A stretch of 64,000 bases of DNA, from NCBI GenBank assembly GCA_020091685.1, contig CM034599.1, forward strand, positions 19,982,006-20,046,005, written 5' to 3'. This DNA comes from Lutjanus erythropterus (Eukaryota > Chordata > Actinopteri > Lutjaniformes > Lutjanidae). How positions within the stretch are numbered: the first letter of the stretch is position 1; every line of letters begins with the position of its first letter. The position numbers were made by a program, and so were the translations under genes. A model generated the notes under the pieces. The model was not told the origin of the DNA and did no database searches. It saw only the letters and a list, made by a program, of their open reading frames with translations. This document shows, piece by piece, positions 11,271-24,269 of the stretch.

Positions 11271-12560
11271 GAAAGAAGATTCACTTCCTGTCTCAACTAG
11301 GCAGCACTATTACTACGAGTCCTGACTGTCATGTGGATGTGTTCAGGTATGGACTCTTATCAAACATGTTTCGTTTGGTACAGACTGGATCATTTACACC
11401 AAGGTTAGAGCAATTTTGTGTGTCATGACAAGACATCAAAATTCAACATGGCCATGCCCTTCAAAGACAGCTAAATCTTTTAATAACTTTCAATCACAAA
11501 CTAGTCATGATGGCACACACCAAAGTCAATCTGATGAATTCTGTAGGACTTTGTTAAAATACGAAGTGTGAAAATTCCAAACATGACCACGAAATTCAAA
11601 ATGGCTGACTGGGTTTAGCCTATGGGCCTGGGAGACTCTTTTGGTGTGTCTGGGCATGATAAATATGTGTAATGTGATTTTTGGTGCATGTCAATGAAAT
11701 GTGCCACTGGGGCTGCTGTTTAAAGGGCGTGGCTAAGCCATTTGACCACACCCACTGTCAAAAGCCTTATCATATATTCAGGCCTGGACAGTTATCAAAC
11801 ATGTGAAGTTACAGACAGAATTGACTATGTGCACTGAAGTTAACGCAATTTCCTGTGTTTTGGTGAAAAATTGCACTTTGCCGTGCTGTCATGGTAACAT
11901 AGTTTGATGACGATGTCACAATCTTTGTAATACAGCATTACCAGGGTGTTTAGGCCTTTCTGACCAGATTTGAGTTGAATATGGTCAATCTGCTAGGAGT
12001 AGCATGTGCAAGTCTAAAACATGTCATTTCCTGTTCCCAGTAGGTGGTGTTGAGATTATCACAGAATATTGTCATGTAGCTGTAATCTGGCTGTGACTCT
12101 TATCAAACATGTGAAGTTTGGTGCAGATCGGACCATTGATACTAAAGGTATAGCAATTTTGTGTTTGATGGTGAGACATCAAAAGTCAATGCCATGCTAC
12201 AGCCATGGCCTTTAATGATAGTGAGATGTTTTGAGAATTTAGTCTAGATGGCACACACCAAATTTGAAGTCATTATGAAAAATTCTGCAGGAGGAGTTTG
12301 TTAAAATACAAGGCATGGAAAATAGCAAAATTGACCTTGAAATTCAAAATGGCCTGCGGCAAAGGGTCCGAGAGACTTTTTTATGCGTCTGGGTATGATA
12401 CAGGTGTACAGCTTTTCGTTCATATTGGTGAATTGTGCCACACTGTTGTTTAGACCGCCAAAAGCTATATAATTTAAGTGTTCACCAAGTTTCATGCGCC
12501 ACTGTGCACATTTAGCCCCTTAAAAATTTTTTGAGGAACTAAACCATTCAGTCATCAGGC
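11271..12560. repeat. Interspersed repeat of repeated, diverged modules
   Basis: Phrases recur at a few hundred bases: 'cttatcaaacatgt' (about 11357 and 12097), 'gttatcaaacatgtgaagtt' (about 11790), 'aaattcaaaatgg' (about 11591 and 12339), and 'gagactcttttggtgtgtctgggcatgata' (about 11631) against 'gagacttttttatgcgtctgggtatgata' (about 12371). I recognise the phrases from a common teleost repeat but cannot name the class. It is probably non-coding and non-autonomous. Confidence 0.7.
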
Positions 12561-12917
12561 CCTAATGAGTTCCTGTTGATCGAGAGGAACACAACTTGTA
12601 TAGAAATTACACAGACTTTAGTCTCTCAGATGCACTCTCACTGGTTTAGCAACTAGTTCACATCACAGTTCAGGAAGCTTGTGTCCTCCCTTCTGGGGAA
12701 ATTAGCATCCTGATCTTACTGCCATTCCCTGTAAAACTATATATAACATGACAAACAACCCCACTCCAGCAGTTACTACTACTGAACTTTTCCTGTTTGG
12801 ATTTGAAACACTGGCCTGTTTTTTTAAGTATATAGCTTTACAAATGGTTTCATTTCCACTGTTTCTCAGTCTTCCAGCATCACGGAAGAGATGCATCTCA
12901 ATTTCGCCAATGCTGAG

Positions 12918-13139
12918 CAGTGTTTCCCCTATCCTGGTCCTCAGAGCTCACTGCCCTGCATGTTTCAGGTGTTTCCCTGCTCACACCACCTGATTCAAAT
13001 GATCAGCTCGTTATCAGGCTTCAGACTTCAGGCAGAGGCTTCATGACAAGCTGATCATCTGAATCAGGTGTGTTGGAGCAGGGACACATCTACAACATGC
13101 AGAGCGGCAGGCCCAGAGGACCAGGATAAGGGAAACACT
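12918..13139. mobile_element. Fold-back MITE, hAT-like ends
   Basis: A roughly 222-bp near-palindrome. CAGTGTTTCCC at the left mirrors GGGAAACACTC at the right. The arms continue through 'tatcctggtcctcagag' / 'gaggaccaggata' and 'cacctgattcaaatgatcagct' / 'agctgatcatctgaatcaggtg'. Ends of the CAGTG type are hAT-like. I do not see a convincing 8-bp target duplication. Confidence 0.75.
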
Positions 13140-13467
13140 CCTGAGGACTACACAGGCCTCCCAGTAGCTTGAACTTCATATTTAATTGCAACCTGAAGGC
13201 TCTTATCTAGTTTTTCCCCACTTTTCCACTTAATAATATAAAGTTATATATTGGACTATTAAAAGACAGTGGTCCTGTGTAGGCCTACACTTTCAAACAT
13301 GTGATGCTTGTACTGCACAGCCGGGGATGACAAAGAATTATCTCTGGTTTATCCTTATTAGCAATGATGGCATTACCAAATTACCTGTGAAAATGTATTT
13401 AACGGGGACCATACATTTGAAACCAACAAAGTGGAGCAATAAAAAATTAAATTGAGAAATTGTAATC

Positions 13468-13473
13468 TTTATT
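13468..13473 (-). terminator. btf3: Candidate poly(A) signal of btf3
   Basis: AATAAA on the minus strand, about 320 bases downstream of the btf3 stop codon. This is a positional inference; no cleavage site was tested. Confidence 0.5.
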
Positions 13474-13791
13474 ACACAATTAATTCCACCAATACATTTT
13501 TGATGTGTGGCCATCGCAATGCAGGAGAGGCAGCGTGAGAAAGAGAAAGGTTTGCACATTCCACTGAGTTAAATAATTTCACTTGTACTGCAGAATGAGG
13601 CAAATCAGACAAAGGGGTAGGTAACAGTTACCATAAAAATAAATTTTACTTGATTTAGCCCAATTGCCAAGGTTACAATTAAAAAGCAACTTTTTGTTGC
13701 TACAGAGCAACAACAGATGAACAATTAGAAAATGCTGCAGTGCCAAAGTACGGTGAGTCAAGGGGAGTCTTGAAATGCTGGCTGGTGTTCA

Positions 13792-15334
<1,543 letters not shown>

Positions 15335-15561
15335 TCAGGCATTTGGAAAAAACTTGCAGCAGTGTACCAGTTTCATGGTACATTATGATATGAATATTGA
15401 CTATCATACCGCGTACATTTGCTAATTTACGGTAATGAATTCTATGATATAATGGTTATTCAAAAAATTTTGAACACTTGTAACTGATAATGTGTGTTAT
15501 ACTGTAAAACAATGATATTTTCTGAGATTATCATACTGTGAAAACCTCATACCATTGCAAT

Positions 15562-16012
15562 TAGGGATGTAACAATATATCAAACGTCACAATAGAAAAA
15601 AGGTCTCAATACCATACTGTAACATACTGTAGCAAAATCTTTTGCAATATTACATTTTCCTTAATAAAACAACTGCTACTGACTGCTAAATTGTTTTTAT
15701 TTTATAACTGTATAATCATAATTCAAGTATTAATTTCCAAAGACAGTTCCGGTACATTTTAAAGCATGCTTCAATCATGGCTTGATACTGGTATTCTATT
15801 TTATTAAAGAACGAAAGCAGAACTTTAAGTTAAAATGGAAAAAACAAAAAATGCTGTACACATTAGGCTTATTTTAAAAGGACATTTTTCAAGTCGTCAT
15901 CTTTCTTTGTTTTTTTCATCACGATAAATATGGTATTTTGGACTATTTTCTTGTGGTATTATCATACCTGTTACTTATCATACCTTGACTTTTTGATTTT
16001 GTGACATCCCTA
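15562..16012. mobile_element. hAT-like MITE in btf3 intron 1
   Basis: TAGGGATGTAACAA at the left end mirrors TTTGTGACATCCCTA at the right end. The flanks ATTGCAAT and GCTGCAAT agree at 6 of 8 positions, fitting a decayed 8-bp target duplication. The interior is AT-rich with no coding frame. A relative is at 52829-53160. Confidence 0.65.
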
Positions 16013-16768
16013 GCTGCAATCCTACGCATCAGGAAACTTAAAACATTTGTAAGCTTCAGTAGTCATTTCTTGAATGTCACTGCACACTAATACTTTGATC
16101 TTGAAATGAGAATCAGATATAAATTTTTTTTAAAAAGTCCATAAGCTTTAATTATTCTGAATAAAAAACTCATTTAGTTAATCTGTAAGCCCATAGTGTA
16201 TGATTTCGACATTTCACTGGAACCAGTATTTGTAATTTCTATTAGGTGCTAACCATAAAATCCCCTTCAATACCGTCCCCCACCCTGTCGGTTTCCCTTT
16301 GGCACAGCAAAACTAACAAGAATTCACAGCTGCCAAAAGCCAAAAATAGCTGCACACTTCTTAGTCTCGACTCAAGTTTTGCATGAATTAGACAGAGGTG
16401 CTCAGCTAAAGTTAGTGCCCCACTTCAAGAGAAATCAGTTAGCTTGTAATTTTATAGCTTATTTTTCTTGGTGTGACCTAAAAAGATGTTCTGTGGGCTC
16501 ATACTTAATCTTTCAGCCTCTGAAACTTGGAGGGTCATTTTTTTAAGACAGGTTCTGAGAATTTATGACATAGAAACAGCCGGCTAGTTAGCAAACCAAG
16601 CTAGACAGCTAGCTTAGGCCGCTTTAAACTGATGCTAACATTCCAATAACAATTTCCTTTTCCTCGCGCTTCAACGTGTAATGTGACACAGGGAGCCGTT
16701 CCGTCTTTACAAAGTAAAAATGGTACGAGGCCGAGACAGCTTAAAAGGCTACAGAGACGTGAACTAAC

Positions 16769-16880
16769 CTGGGAGAGTGTAAACACGCGGGCCACACAGT
16801 CGATGGAGGGTCGGAGAAAGGAGTGAGGATCGGAAGTGACGCATGAAAATCGATAACTTACCGGAAGTGCTTAATAAAAC
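16769..16880 (-). promoter_or_regulatory. btf3: btf3 non-coding first exon and promoter
   Basis: On the minus strand a G+C-rich stretch ends in CTCTCCCAG followed by a GTTAGT donor at 16768-16763, so 16769 is the likely exon 1 end. No ATG is present between the start region and that donor. A pyrimidine tract (CTCCTTTCTCC, near 16815-16825) could be a 5'-TOP start. Two ETS/GABP-type CGGAAGTG sites lie near 16831 and 16862. This is a typical housekeeping translation-factor promoter; the exact start is inferred. Confidence 0.5.
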
Positions 16881-16919
16881 AAATAACACCATCTGCTGGA
16901 CGACTGCAAGAAGCACAAG

Positions 16920-17180
16920 ATACAAATCTTTATTCAGCTAATATAATGGAAACTTATATTAAAGACATCTTTCCACTAATTAAATGTATAAGCATATTTT
17001 AAATATATTTTTATTTATTTATTAAGAATAACATGATTTAAGTCTGTACTCAATTAAACGTACTCAACTAATATCATGATAACTTAAATTTAAATCAACT
17101 TTACACTAATTGAATGTATAAAGATAAAATTCTGCATTCAGCTAAAGGGATGAAAACTTATGTTTAAAGAACTAGGTGAC
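16920..17180. repeat. Diverged tandem repeat between btf3 and utp15
   Basis: About two and a half AT-rich units of roughly 110-130 bases. Shared blocks are 'ttcagctaatataatggaaacttat', 'ctcaactaatatcatgataactta' and 'ttcagctaaagggatgaaaactta', and 'cactaattaaatgtataa' / 'cactaattgaatgtataa'. The repeat lies in the divergent intergenic region. Confidence 0.5.
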
Positions 17181-17744
17181 ATACATAACACAGTAATATC
17201 ACATGAAGTTGATCAAACAGCTTATTTTGAATGAGATACAGAATTACCTGCACTTATTTTAATTATTTAACACACACAAGATGAATAAGGTATACAGACA
17301 GTTCTAAAAACTCGTGACTGTTCAGCATTTGTTATCCTGTAATTACACAGTAATATCAAGGGTGCTGGCTATATTATACAATATCCACTGTTTTCCCATT
17401 TTACTCTACTATAATAACGAACCATGTTGGGTGGTATATAAAAGATTTTCCTTCTACTGTTTACATCAAACTGTTCTTTAATTGTTTTTATATGCTGTGA
17501 AAACAGCAATTTGTTCTTCAATGAAGAAATTGAACATGCCAGTTTTTTTTTTTTTTACAATAAATAACCGTGGAAAATTCATACACTGAATATGCCAGCG
17601 GGGCATATATGCATGTTTTATACATTTAATCAAATATTTTGTCATTGGTAAAGAAACTGAATCTAACATCATGAACTGATGAAAAACTTTTATTGTTTGA
17701 GGTTGAGGTGTAAATTGTTCATCGTTCCGGTGAACAATAAAGAT

Positions 17745-17931
17745 TTGCCATTCATAACGGAAGTAGTCACGTTTGTAATCATGGCGTCCTCCATTGCACC
17801 GAGAGGCAACGTGATAACTCCTTAAAATGAGAAACTTTTGCTTCACTGGGACAACCAATATTAGTATCATCTAATTTCAACACATCATACTTAAAAAATA
17901 AGTCTGCACTCCTGGACGTTTCCGTTCAAAG
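17745..17931 (+). promoter_or_regulatory. utp15: utp15 promoter and likely non-coding first exon
   Basis: A good 5' splice site follows 'cgtttccgttcaaag' at 17931, and the ATG is in the next exon at 19156. Just upstream are CGGAAGTAG (ETS-like, about 17758) and ATCATGGCG (YY1-like, about 17778). The latter ATG opens a 14-codon frame ending in TAA, so it would be a short upstream frame if transcribed. The transcription start itself is not defined by sequence. Confidence 0.45.
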
Positions 17932-18466
17932 GTGAGAATTACCTGAATGTAGTTTAGTAGTTAGTAAATGCTAGCCGGCTAAGCGCAGTGTGCTAACTAA
18001 CTTCAGCTGTAAGTACTGAACACGTTGTCTCAGGTATCTGATTAATAAGCGGCTTTTGTTTTGTAACACGCAACATCATGCGTAATTTTAGTTATCAAAA
18101 GGTTGACTTTAGACATATTTTAAACCTGAGGTTAGGTTTCTACGCTCAGACAAAAGACATCGACGGTCTCGAAATAGTGAACTCATTAGCTTAGCCTTCA
18201 CGAATTGAAGTTTGGTTGGTTGTGATGCTTCTTGGTTAAACATGTGAGTGTGAACTTGTCTCTATATCTTTAAGTTGTTGGACTTCATACATACCTTCTC
18301 TTCTTTGTCGTTTGTGTTCTTTTGGATCAAGAAAATATTGTCTAAGCTTGTTAACCCCTCACCATCCAGTTTAATCCACGTTCAATTTCCACCAAATTGC
18401 TTTAAGTTCGCAAACTCTTCATATTCTCCATTTCGAGCAGTATGGAGTCCTTGTGTAGTAAAGGAG

Positions 18467-18537
18467 CTGTTGAATGATGATTTCTTGAGTGATCCATCGA
18501 CTGAATTTCATGATGATCTCAAGGATTCTGACAACCT
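18467..18537 (+). ncRNA. Box C/D snoRNA, SNORD71-like, copy 1 (utp15 intron 1)
   Basis: All four boxes are present: C ATGATGA (18474-18480), D' CTGA (18501-18504), C' ATGATGA (18510-18516) and D CTGA (18528-18531). GTTG before C pairs with CAAC after D as the terminal stem. The guide before D' (TTGAGTGATCCATCGA) pairs with the 5' part of 5.8S rRNA (GCGGUGGAUCACUCGG) over 15 positions, counting G-U pairs. The fifth base before D' faces U14 in human numbering. Um14 of 5.8S is the known target of SNORD71, so this is the likely identity. It lies in the sense orientation of utp15, so intronic processing is expected. Confidence 0.85.
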
Positions 18538-18829
18538 GAAGCTATAACATGTTTACACTGCGTGTAACTACCAACACACTCTGAGACTTTGTGTTTTAAA
18601 GGCTGCACTAATCAAGCAAATCAAAGCAGTACAGATGAATTGTGCATGATTTTACACAAATTCCCCTTATATTTGGAAACTTTGTAAAGCTGTGGATCCC
18701 TACTAAAATGTAAAATACATTTCTGCGAGTTGAACATTTTTAGGGTGCACAACATCAGTTTGTACATACCAGCAAGTGAGTGGGGTTTAACTAGCCCAGG
18801 TGTCATGTATCTTGCTATATGTTAATTAG

Positions 18830-19085
18830 AGCAGCAATGATTAGTTGATTGACAGAAAATTAGTTATCAGCAATTATAATAGATTAATGGTTTTAGTAGT
18901 TTTTCTAAAATGTCAGACACTGGCTGGTTCCAACATCTTAAATGTGAAGATTATTTGCTTTTCCTTGTCATTTGTGACAGTAGATGAAGAGTCTTTGGGT
19001 TTTGGACTGTTGGTTTGACAACAGAAGCAGTTAGGAGACAATTTAAATTGATTTGAATTGATAATCAAAATAATTGTACAATGAA
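18830..19085. repeat. Interspersed repeat (ATTAGTTGATT family)
   Basis: Contains 'gcagcaatgattagttgatt', 'gacactggctggttccaac' and 'tttgggttttggactgttgg', phrases of a common percomorph MITE-like family. Other members in this window are at 23266-23440 and 53608-53893. Confidence 0.65.
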
Positions 19086-19155
19086 GTCCTGATGTTAGTG
19101 TCCATGTTTTTCTATTTTCTGCATCTTACCAGAGTATTTTGTGATCAGCACAGAA

Positions 19156-22100
19156 ATGGCTTCGTTTAAACCAACGAAAATCCAAGTTTATCCTAAACTT
19201 GGAGAGAAAGTTACTCAAGACACGCTTTATTGGAAAAACTACAAGGTGAGTCTCTTTTACTATTCTCTGTCTTGGTATTGCTGTGGGCAAGAAAAGTGCA
19301 TCCTGAATTTTGTTTCTTAATCTTAACAATGCATCTTTGCTTCTCTCCTCACAGGCTCCAGTCCAGATAAAAGAATTTGGAGCAATCACAAACATAGACT
19401 TCTCCCCAGTGGCTCCACATAACTTTGCCGTGACTGCATTCACAAGAGTATGTTGGTTCTCTTGTATAAATCTACCTTAGTTTTTTTTTTCTTCCTTTTT
19501 TCACAAATTAGTCATTAGTCAGCGTTCACGTCATTAAATAATCAGTGTGCCAGTGAGTCCTCTGAATAATTGGGTATTAAGTATGCAACGATTGTTGGAG
19601 ATTTCTTATCCTTCTAATCCTGATTTCTCTACAGGTCCACATTTATGGGCCATTCTCCCAGGAGCCTGTGAAGACATTTACACGGTTTAAGGACACTGCA
19701 TACAGCGGGAGGTTCAGGTCAGATGGTCAGCTGCTCGTGGCGGGATGCGAAGACTCTGTCGTCCGGCTGTTTGATGTCAGTGGGAAGGTGGCACTGAGGA
19801 TGTTCAAAGGGCACGCGAAGTAAGTATCCCATGTGTCACAGTATGATGTCCTTTGATTTTTATGGCTTAGACTATAGCATGCAAGTGGAGACGCTGTGTA
19901 TGTATGCTATATTTACATATAGCAATGAAGTGTGACATTTTTAGTAAGTATAGCCTGTAGTTTTAAACAGCCTAGCTCCTACAGCATAATACAGTTTTAG
20001 TTTCCATGTCTTCAATCAAATACTTAAACCAATCTCTGACAGTTTGAGAAGTCTACATACTGCATAGGTCTGTGTTGGCATACACAATATTGTTTTCATG
20101 ATGGGATATGTAGTAAAGTAATTGTTGAATGATGATATCTTGAGTGATCCATCGACTGAATTTCATGATGATCCCAAGAATTCTGACAACCTCTAAAGTG
20201 TTTTGTTGAATAATAGGTGTCTGGTTGTGAAAGTGAACTCATGTAAATTTTGCCTCTGATTTTATTTCTGCTCAGGGCGGTCCACGTAACAGACTTCACC
20301 TCAGACCGTTACCAGATCCTCACGGGGTCGGATGACTACACCTGTCGACTCTGGGACATCCCGAACGCTACAGAGCTTAACACCTACCAAGAACACACAG
20401 ATTACATTCGCTGTGGCGTCACGAGCAAACTCAACAGAGATCTCTTCATCACAGGTGAGATGGAAGCTACATTGTTTTTAAATGGTGTGAGAAAAAGTTG
20501 AAGGCAAAGCAGGAAATAAGTATTTTTGTCTTTTAGCATCTGTGTTTGGTGCCTCCATCCATTTCGTAGCCAGTAGACTTTTTGAATAGAACCACTGTAT
20601 GACACATTGTATGTCATCTGTTGCATTAAGCATTAAGCTGGCTTTTAGGTTAAACCAGCTTAATGAGAACGGCCAAATTCTACCAACATTGGTCTTTTGA
20701 CCAGTCTATTTCCCATCAGGTTTATAGTGTATTAGCATCATATTTTCTGCACTATATGCTGCAGTATTTCTACTTTTTCCTAAAGCAATTTATGCTAATA
20801 AAGAAATGTATACAAAAAGTAACATAAAAAGCAACACGTCTTATTTAAAACACAACATATCCCTTGAATAATTGAATTGAATTAGTATGCCAAGCCATCA
20901 CGCTCCCAAAGCTGCTCTTGCATTGTTACAATGCCAACACAAGAATTTTTGTGTGACAAACAACTGATGTTTTTCCTCCTAGGATCTTATGACCACACAC
21001 TGAAACTGTTTGATGCCAGAGTGGATAAGAGTGTGATGACCATGGACCACGGCCAGCCAGTCGAGAGTCTGCTTCTCTATCCCTCTGACGGACTCCTCGT
21101 CTCTGCAGGTAGACGTCACAATGATCATCATGTTCAATTAGCTCATCTAGAAAATGTGCAAAGTTGTCAGACACACACAAATTTCTGCTAACCATGTTTG
21201 ATGACTTCAGTTAATTGGAGTACCTTGTTCAGGTTGAAAATGGTTGTTGTGCAGGATGTAAATAAAAACTAGGAATTGTTCAAAATCAAGGAACAACATT
21301 TAAGTCCATCGTATGCTTGGTTGTGACTTCAGTCAGGACAAAACTAAACTAAAATTGTTTTCCTACACCACTAACCTTCCTGCAAATGACTGCGCTCACA
21401 CAGATACCACATTTGCTTATTTTTATCCAGGGGCTTAAAAAAAAATCTCTTTTTCTTTAGGTGGGCGCTATGTCAAAGTGTGGGATCTGCTAAAAGGAGG
21501 GCAGCCTCTGGTGTCACTGAAAAACCATCACAAAACTGTCACCTGTTTGTGTCTCAGCAGCAACGGACAGAGACTTCTGTCAGCCTCTCTGGACAGGTAA
21601 TGAGACGGGTGTATGCGCAGAATTCATGCCTGACAAAACTGACAAGGAGAAAACATCCTAAACCTTATCTAACACAGAGCCTCTGTTTGTCTTTCAGGCA
21701 TGTAAAGGTGTACAACACATCCAACTATAAAGTGGTCCACAACTTTGACTACGCTGCCTCCATCCTCAGTCTGGCTTTGGCTGTAAGAAAATATAATGAA
21801 CTCTTCATCATGTTTTATTGTTAGTTTTTTTTTTTTTGAAGGTGAATTAAGTGTAGAAAAGTGCTGACTATGGCCACGGGGGGAAAAAACTCAATACAAA
21901 GAGAAGAAAATGAACTTTCATCTGAGCTGCACCCTCAGAGGGAGCTGTGGTTTGGGAGACCAGCTCTGAGACTGCAAAGTGATAGATTCAGTCTCTGCAG
22001 CAGCCAACAGAAATATCTAGTATCGCCAAAGATTTCAATTGAAATGATGGGATATGAAAGGGTACATCCTCTCCTCTTAGTGTTGGCATGACGGTGTAGG

Positions 22101-23846
22101 GTTTCCAGAACACAGAGCGTGAACTGACTGGTGTTTTTTACTTTGTGGTGGTGATTGAAAAGCAAAAGTCAAAAGCTGTCTTTGATTTGCTAGAAGCATG
22201 CACACCTAAAAAGAAGTGATGACCCAGCTTTAGTTATGGTTTTTACAAGGGCTACCTAAACTTTTCAGCTTGAGACCCAGAAGAAAATTGTGGTGTCTCC
22301 CCAAGACCCAAACTTAGAAAAATACACTTCTCTTTATTCGCTCGCTATTAAAGTATTGTTACGCATTTTGTGACGTGACGAGATGTGTGACAAAAGAGAG
22401 CCTGAATTCTTGACACTAAAACTATGATTATGTCTTTCTCCTCAGCCGGATGATGAGTCTATTGTCGTTGGTATGACCAACTCTATTCTGAGTATCAAAC
22501 ACAGGAAAAGCCCTGAAGAGTCGAAGGAAATCTCTGGTCAGCAGAGGCGACGACCGTCATATCGTGTTTTTGTGAAGGGGAAGAATTACGTCCCTAAACA
22601 GGTATGTTTACATTTAATAACCTTCAGTAGCCGAGGTCAACAGAGTGATTATTCCATAAGAGATGCTTTTATTCAGTTCTGCAAAAGACAAGCTGTCTTG
22701 ACAATGACTGATGCCTTTATTTCTGCACACTGAGTTATTATTTAAAGCTTATGATCATTGTTAATTAATTTCTTGCTTCTCCATCTTTTTTTCCAGGATG
22801 ATTATCTTGTCAGTAAGCCAGTGAAACAGCATCTGGCCAAATACGACAAGCATCTCAAGAAATTTAATGTAACAAAGGCTTTGGATACAGCTCTTGAGGT
22901 ATTTATTACATTGGCCACAAGGTTTAAGAATCTTATCTTTTTCTTGATTTAAACTAAAATGTAAAATGTGTTACATATGCTGCTCTCCTGTTGCCACATC
23001 CCTCATGTACAAACAAACATTTCAAAACGGTGGAAAATTCACTTTTATTAATTTATATTACATTTTATTTATAGACATGGACAAGACACAGAAAGCCAGA
23101 GATCACAGTTGCTGTTATGAAGGAGCTGGATCGAAGAGGAACGTTGAAGAACGCTCTGGCAGGAAGAGATGAACGGGGACTGTCTCAGTTGCTCAACTTC
23201 CTCATCGGGTGAGACGCAGAAACTTCCCTTCTTAAGTGGTCTTTAGCGAGTGTAGACGTAATGTGTAGAGCTGCAATTAATCAGTTGTCAACTATTAAAG
23301 TATTGCCAACTATTTTATTAACAATTGGCTTGAGTAATTTTGGACTTTGGACAAAACAAGACATTAGAGGACAATGTCTTGGGTTTTGGGACAACTAATC
23401 GATTAATGGCCAATGAAAATAATCATTAGTTGCAGCTCTAATTGTGTATTAGCTTCTACATCAAATCGTCCATAAATATTTTGTGCATAACAATTTTGCC
23501 ACAATAATACTTGAACTTTTTCCGTTTTTTTTTTTTTCTCTCCAGGAACTTGGTTGACCCCAGGTTTGCTCCTGTCCTCGTCACGGCGGCTGACATGATC
23601 CTGGACGTCTATCGGTCAGTAATCGGCCAGTCAGCAGTCGTGGACCGACAGCTGCTGCGTCTGCAGGAGCTGCTGGAGAAAGAGATCGACTATCAGCAGG
23701 ACCTCCTGGAGGTGCTGGGCATGTTGGACACGATGTTTGCCTCCGCCCTGCCCAGGAAGGAGGTGCCATGCTGTGGCATAAGCGGGTCTAATGGACTGGC
23801 TCAGGGAGAAGCAAGTACCTCAAGAGCACAGCTGCAGGCCACCTGA
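19156..23846 (+). CDS. utp15: UTP15, small-subunit processome WD40 protein, complete
   Basis: UTP15 is part of the UtpA/t-UTP subcomplex of the nucleolar SSU processome, which couples rDNA transcription to 18S pre-rRNA processing with U3 snoRNA. Coding exons: 19156-19245, 19355-19447, 19635-19819, 20276-20454, 20983-21108, 21461-21596, 21698-21782, 22446-22601, 22797-22898, 23075-23208 and 23546-23846. The total is 1587 bases (528 aa plus stop), all in phase; human UTP15 is about 518 aa. The start is [20 protein letters not shown]. Residues about 40-330 carry WD40 repeats with visible strands such as [29 protein letters not shown] and SLDRHVKVYN. The C-terminal UTP15 domain includes [12 protein letters not shown] and LLNFLIGNLVDPRF. 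The tail after LDTMFASAL is less conserved and ends SRAQLQAT. Confidence 0.96.
20122..20192 (+). ncRNA. Box C/D snoRNA, SNORD71-like, copy 2 (utp15 intron after third coding exon)
   Basis: C ATGATGA (20129-20135), D' CTGA (20156-20159), C' ATGATGA (20165-20171) and D CTGA (20183-20186), with GTTG (20124-20127) pairing CAAC (20187-20190). From C box to closing stem it differs from the 18467-18537 copy at only three positions. The D' guide for 5.8S U14 is identical in both. Two of the three changes fall in the segment before box D, which suggests that segment is not the working guide. The upstream flank (TGTAGTAAAG) is also shared, so the pair arose by local duplication. Confidence 0.85.
23266..23440. 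mobile_element. MITE with TAGAGCTGCAA ends (utp15 intron 10)
   Basis: TAGAGCTGCAATTAAT at the left mirrors ATTAGTTGCAGCTCTA at the right, about 175 bp in all. It contains 'ggacaaaacaagacatt', a family-specific phrase. The ends suggest a hAT-type miniature element. Confidence 0.7.
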
Positions 23847-24240
23847 GGCTTGTATGGGGTAAAAACTGTGAGAGTGGGACTGGGTTAGAGTGCCTTTACA
23901 ACTCTACAACCTCTTTTTTTGAAACATCTGACAGAAACATCCTGACATGGCTACATGTTCACCAAGCCGAAACATTTTGATACAGGTTTTAAGAGACTGA
24001 CAAACTCATGGTCTCATTCTGGTGTTTTTTTCAGCGTGACTGAAAACACAACAGGCAACGAAGAGAACATGCATTTTCTGTATGAAGAACTTCTGTGTGT
24101 ATGGTGTCTGTGAGAATGTAGTTGAATTGGAGGTCTTATTAGACTTTCAGTTGTAAGTGTGTGTTTGAATGATTTCTCCGTAAATGTCTGCTTTGTGCTT
24201 TCATATTTGCCATTGACAAATGTTTTATAAGCAGATAAAG

Positions 24241-24246
24241 AATAAA
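24241..24246 (+). terminator. utp15: utp15 poly(A) signal
   Basis: AATAAA about 400 bases after the utp15 stop codon, followed by TTTGTAATATTG. It is the first canonical signal after the stop, which fits a short 3' UTR. Confidence 0.65.
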
Positions 24247-24269
24247 CCTTTGTAATATTGAAACTGACT

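Noticed and set aside
16601-16795. A possible N-terminal extension of btf3 in exon 1, like the longer mammalian isoform
   Set aside because: The frame toward the donor has no ATG, only a GTG, and the ATG at 15280 gives a complete canonical protein.
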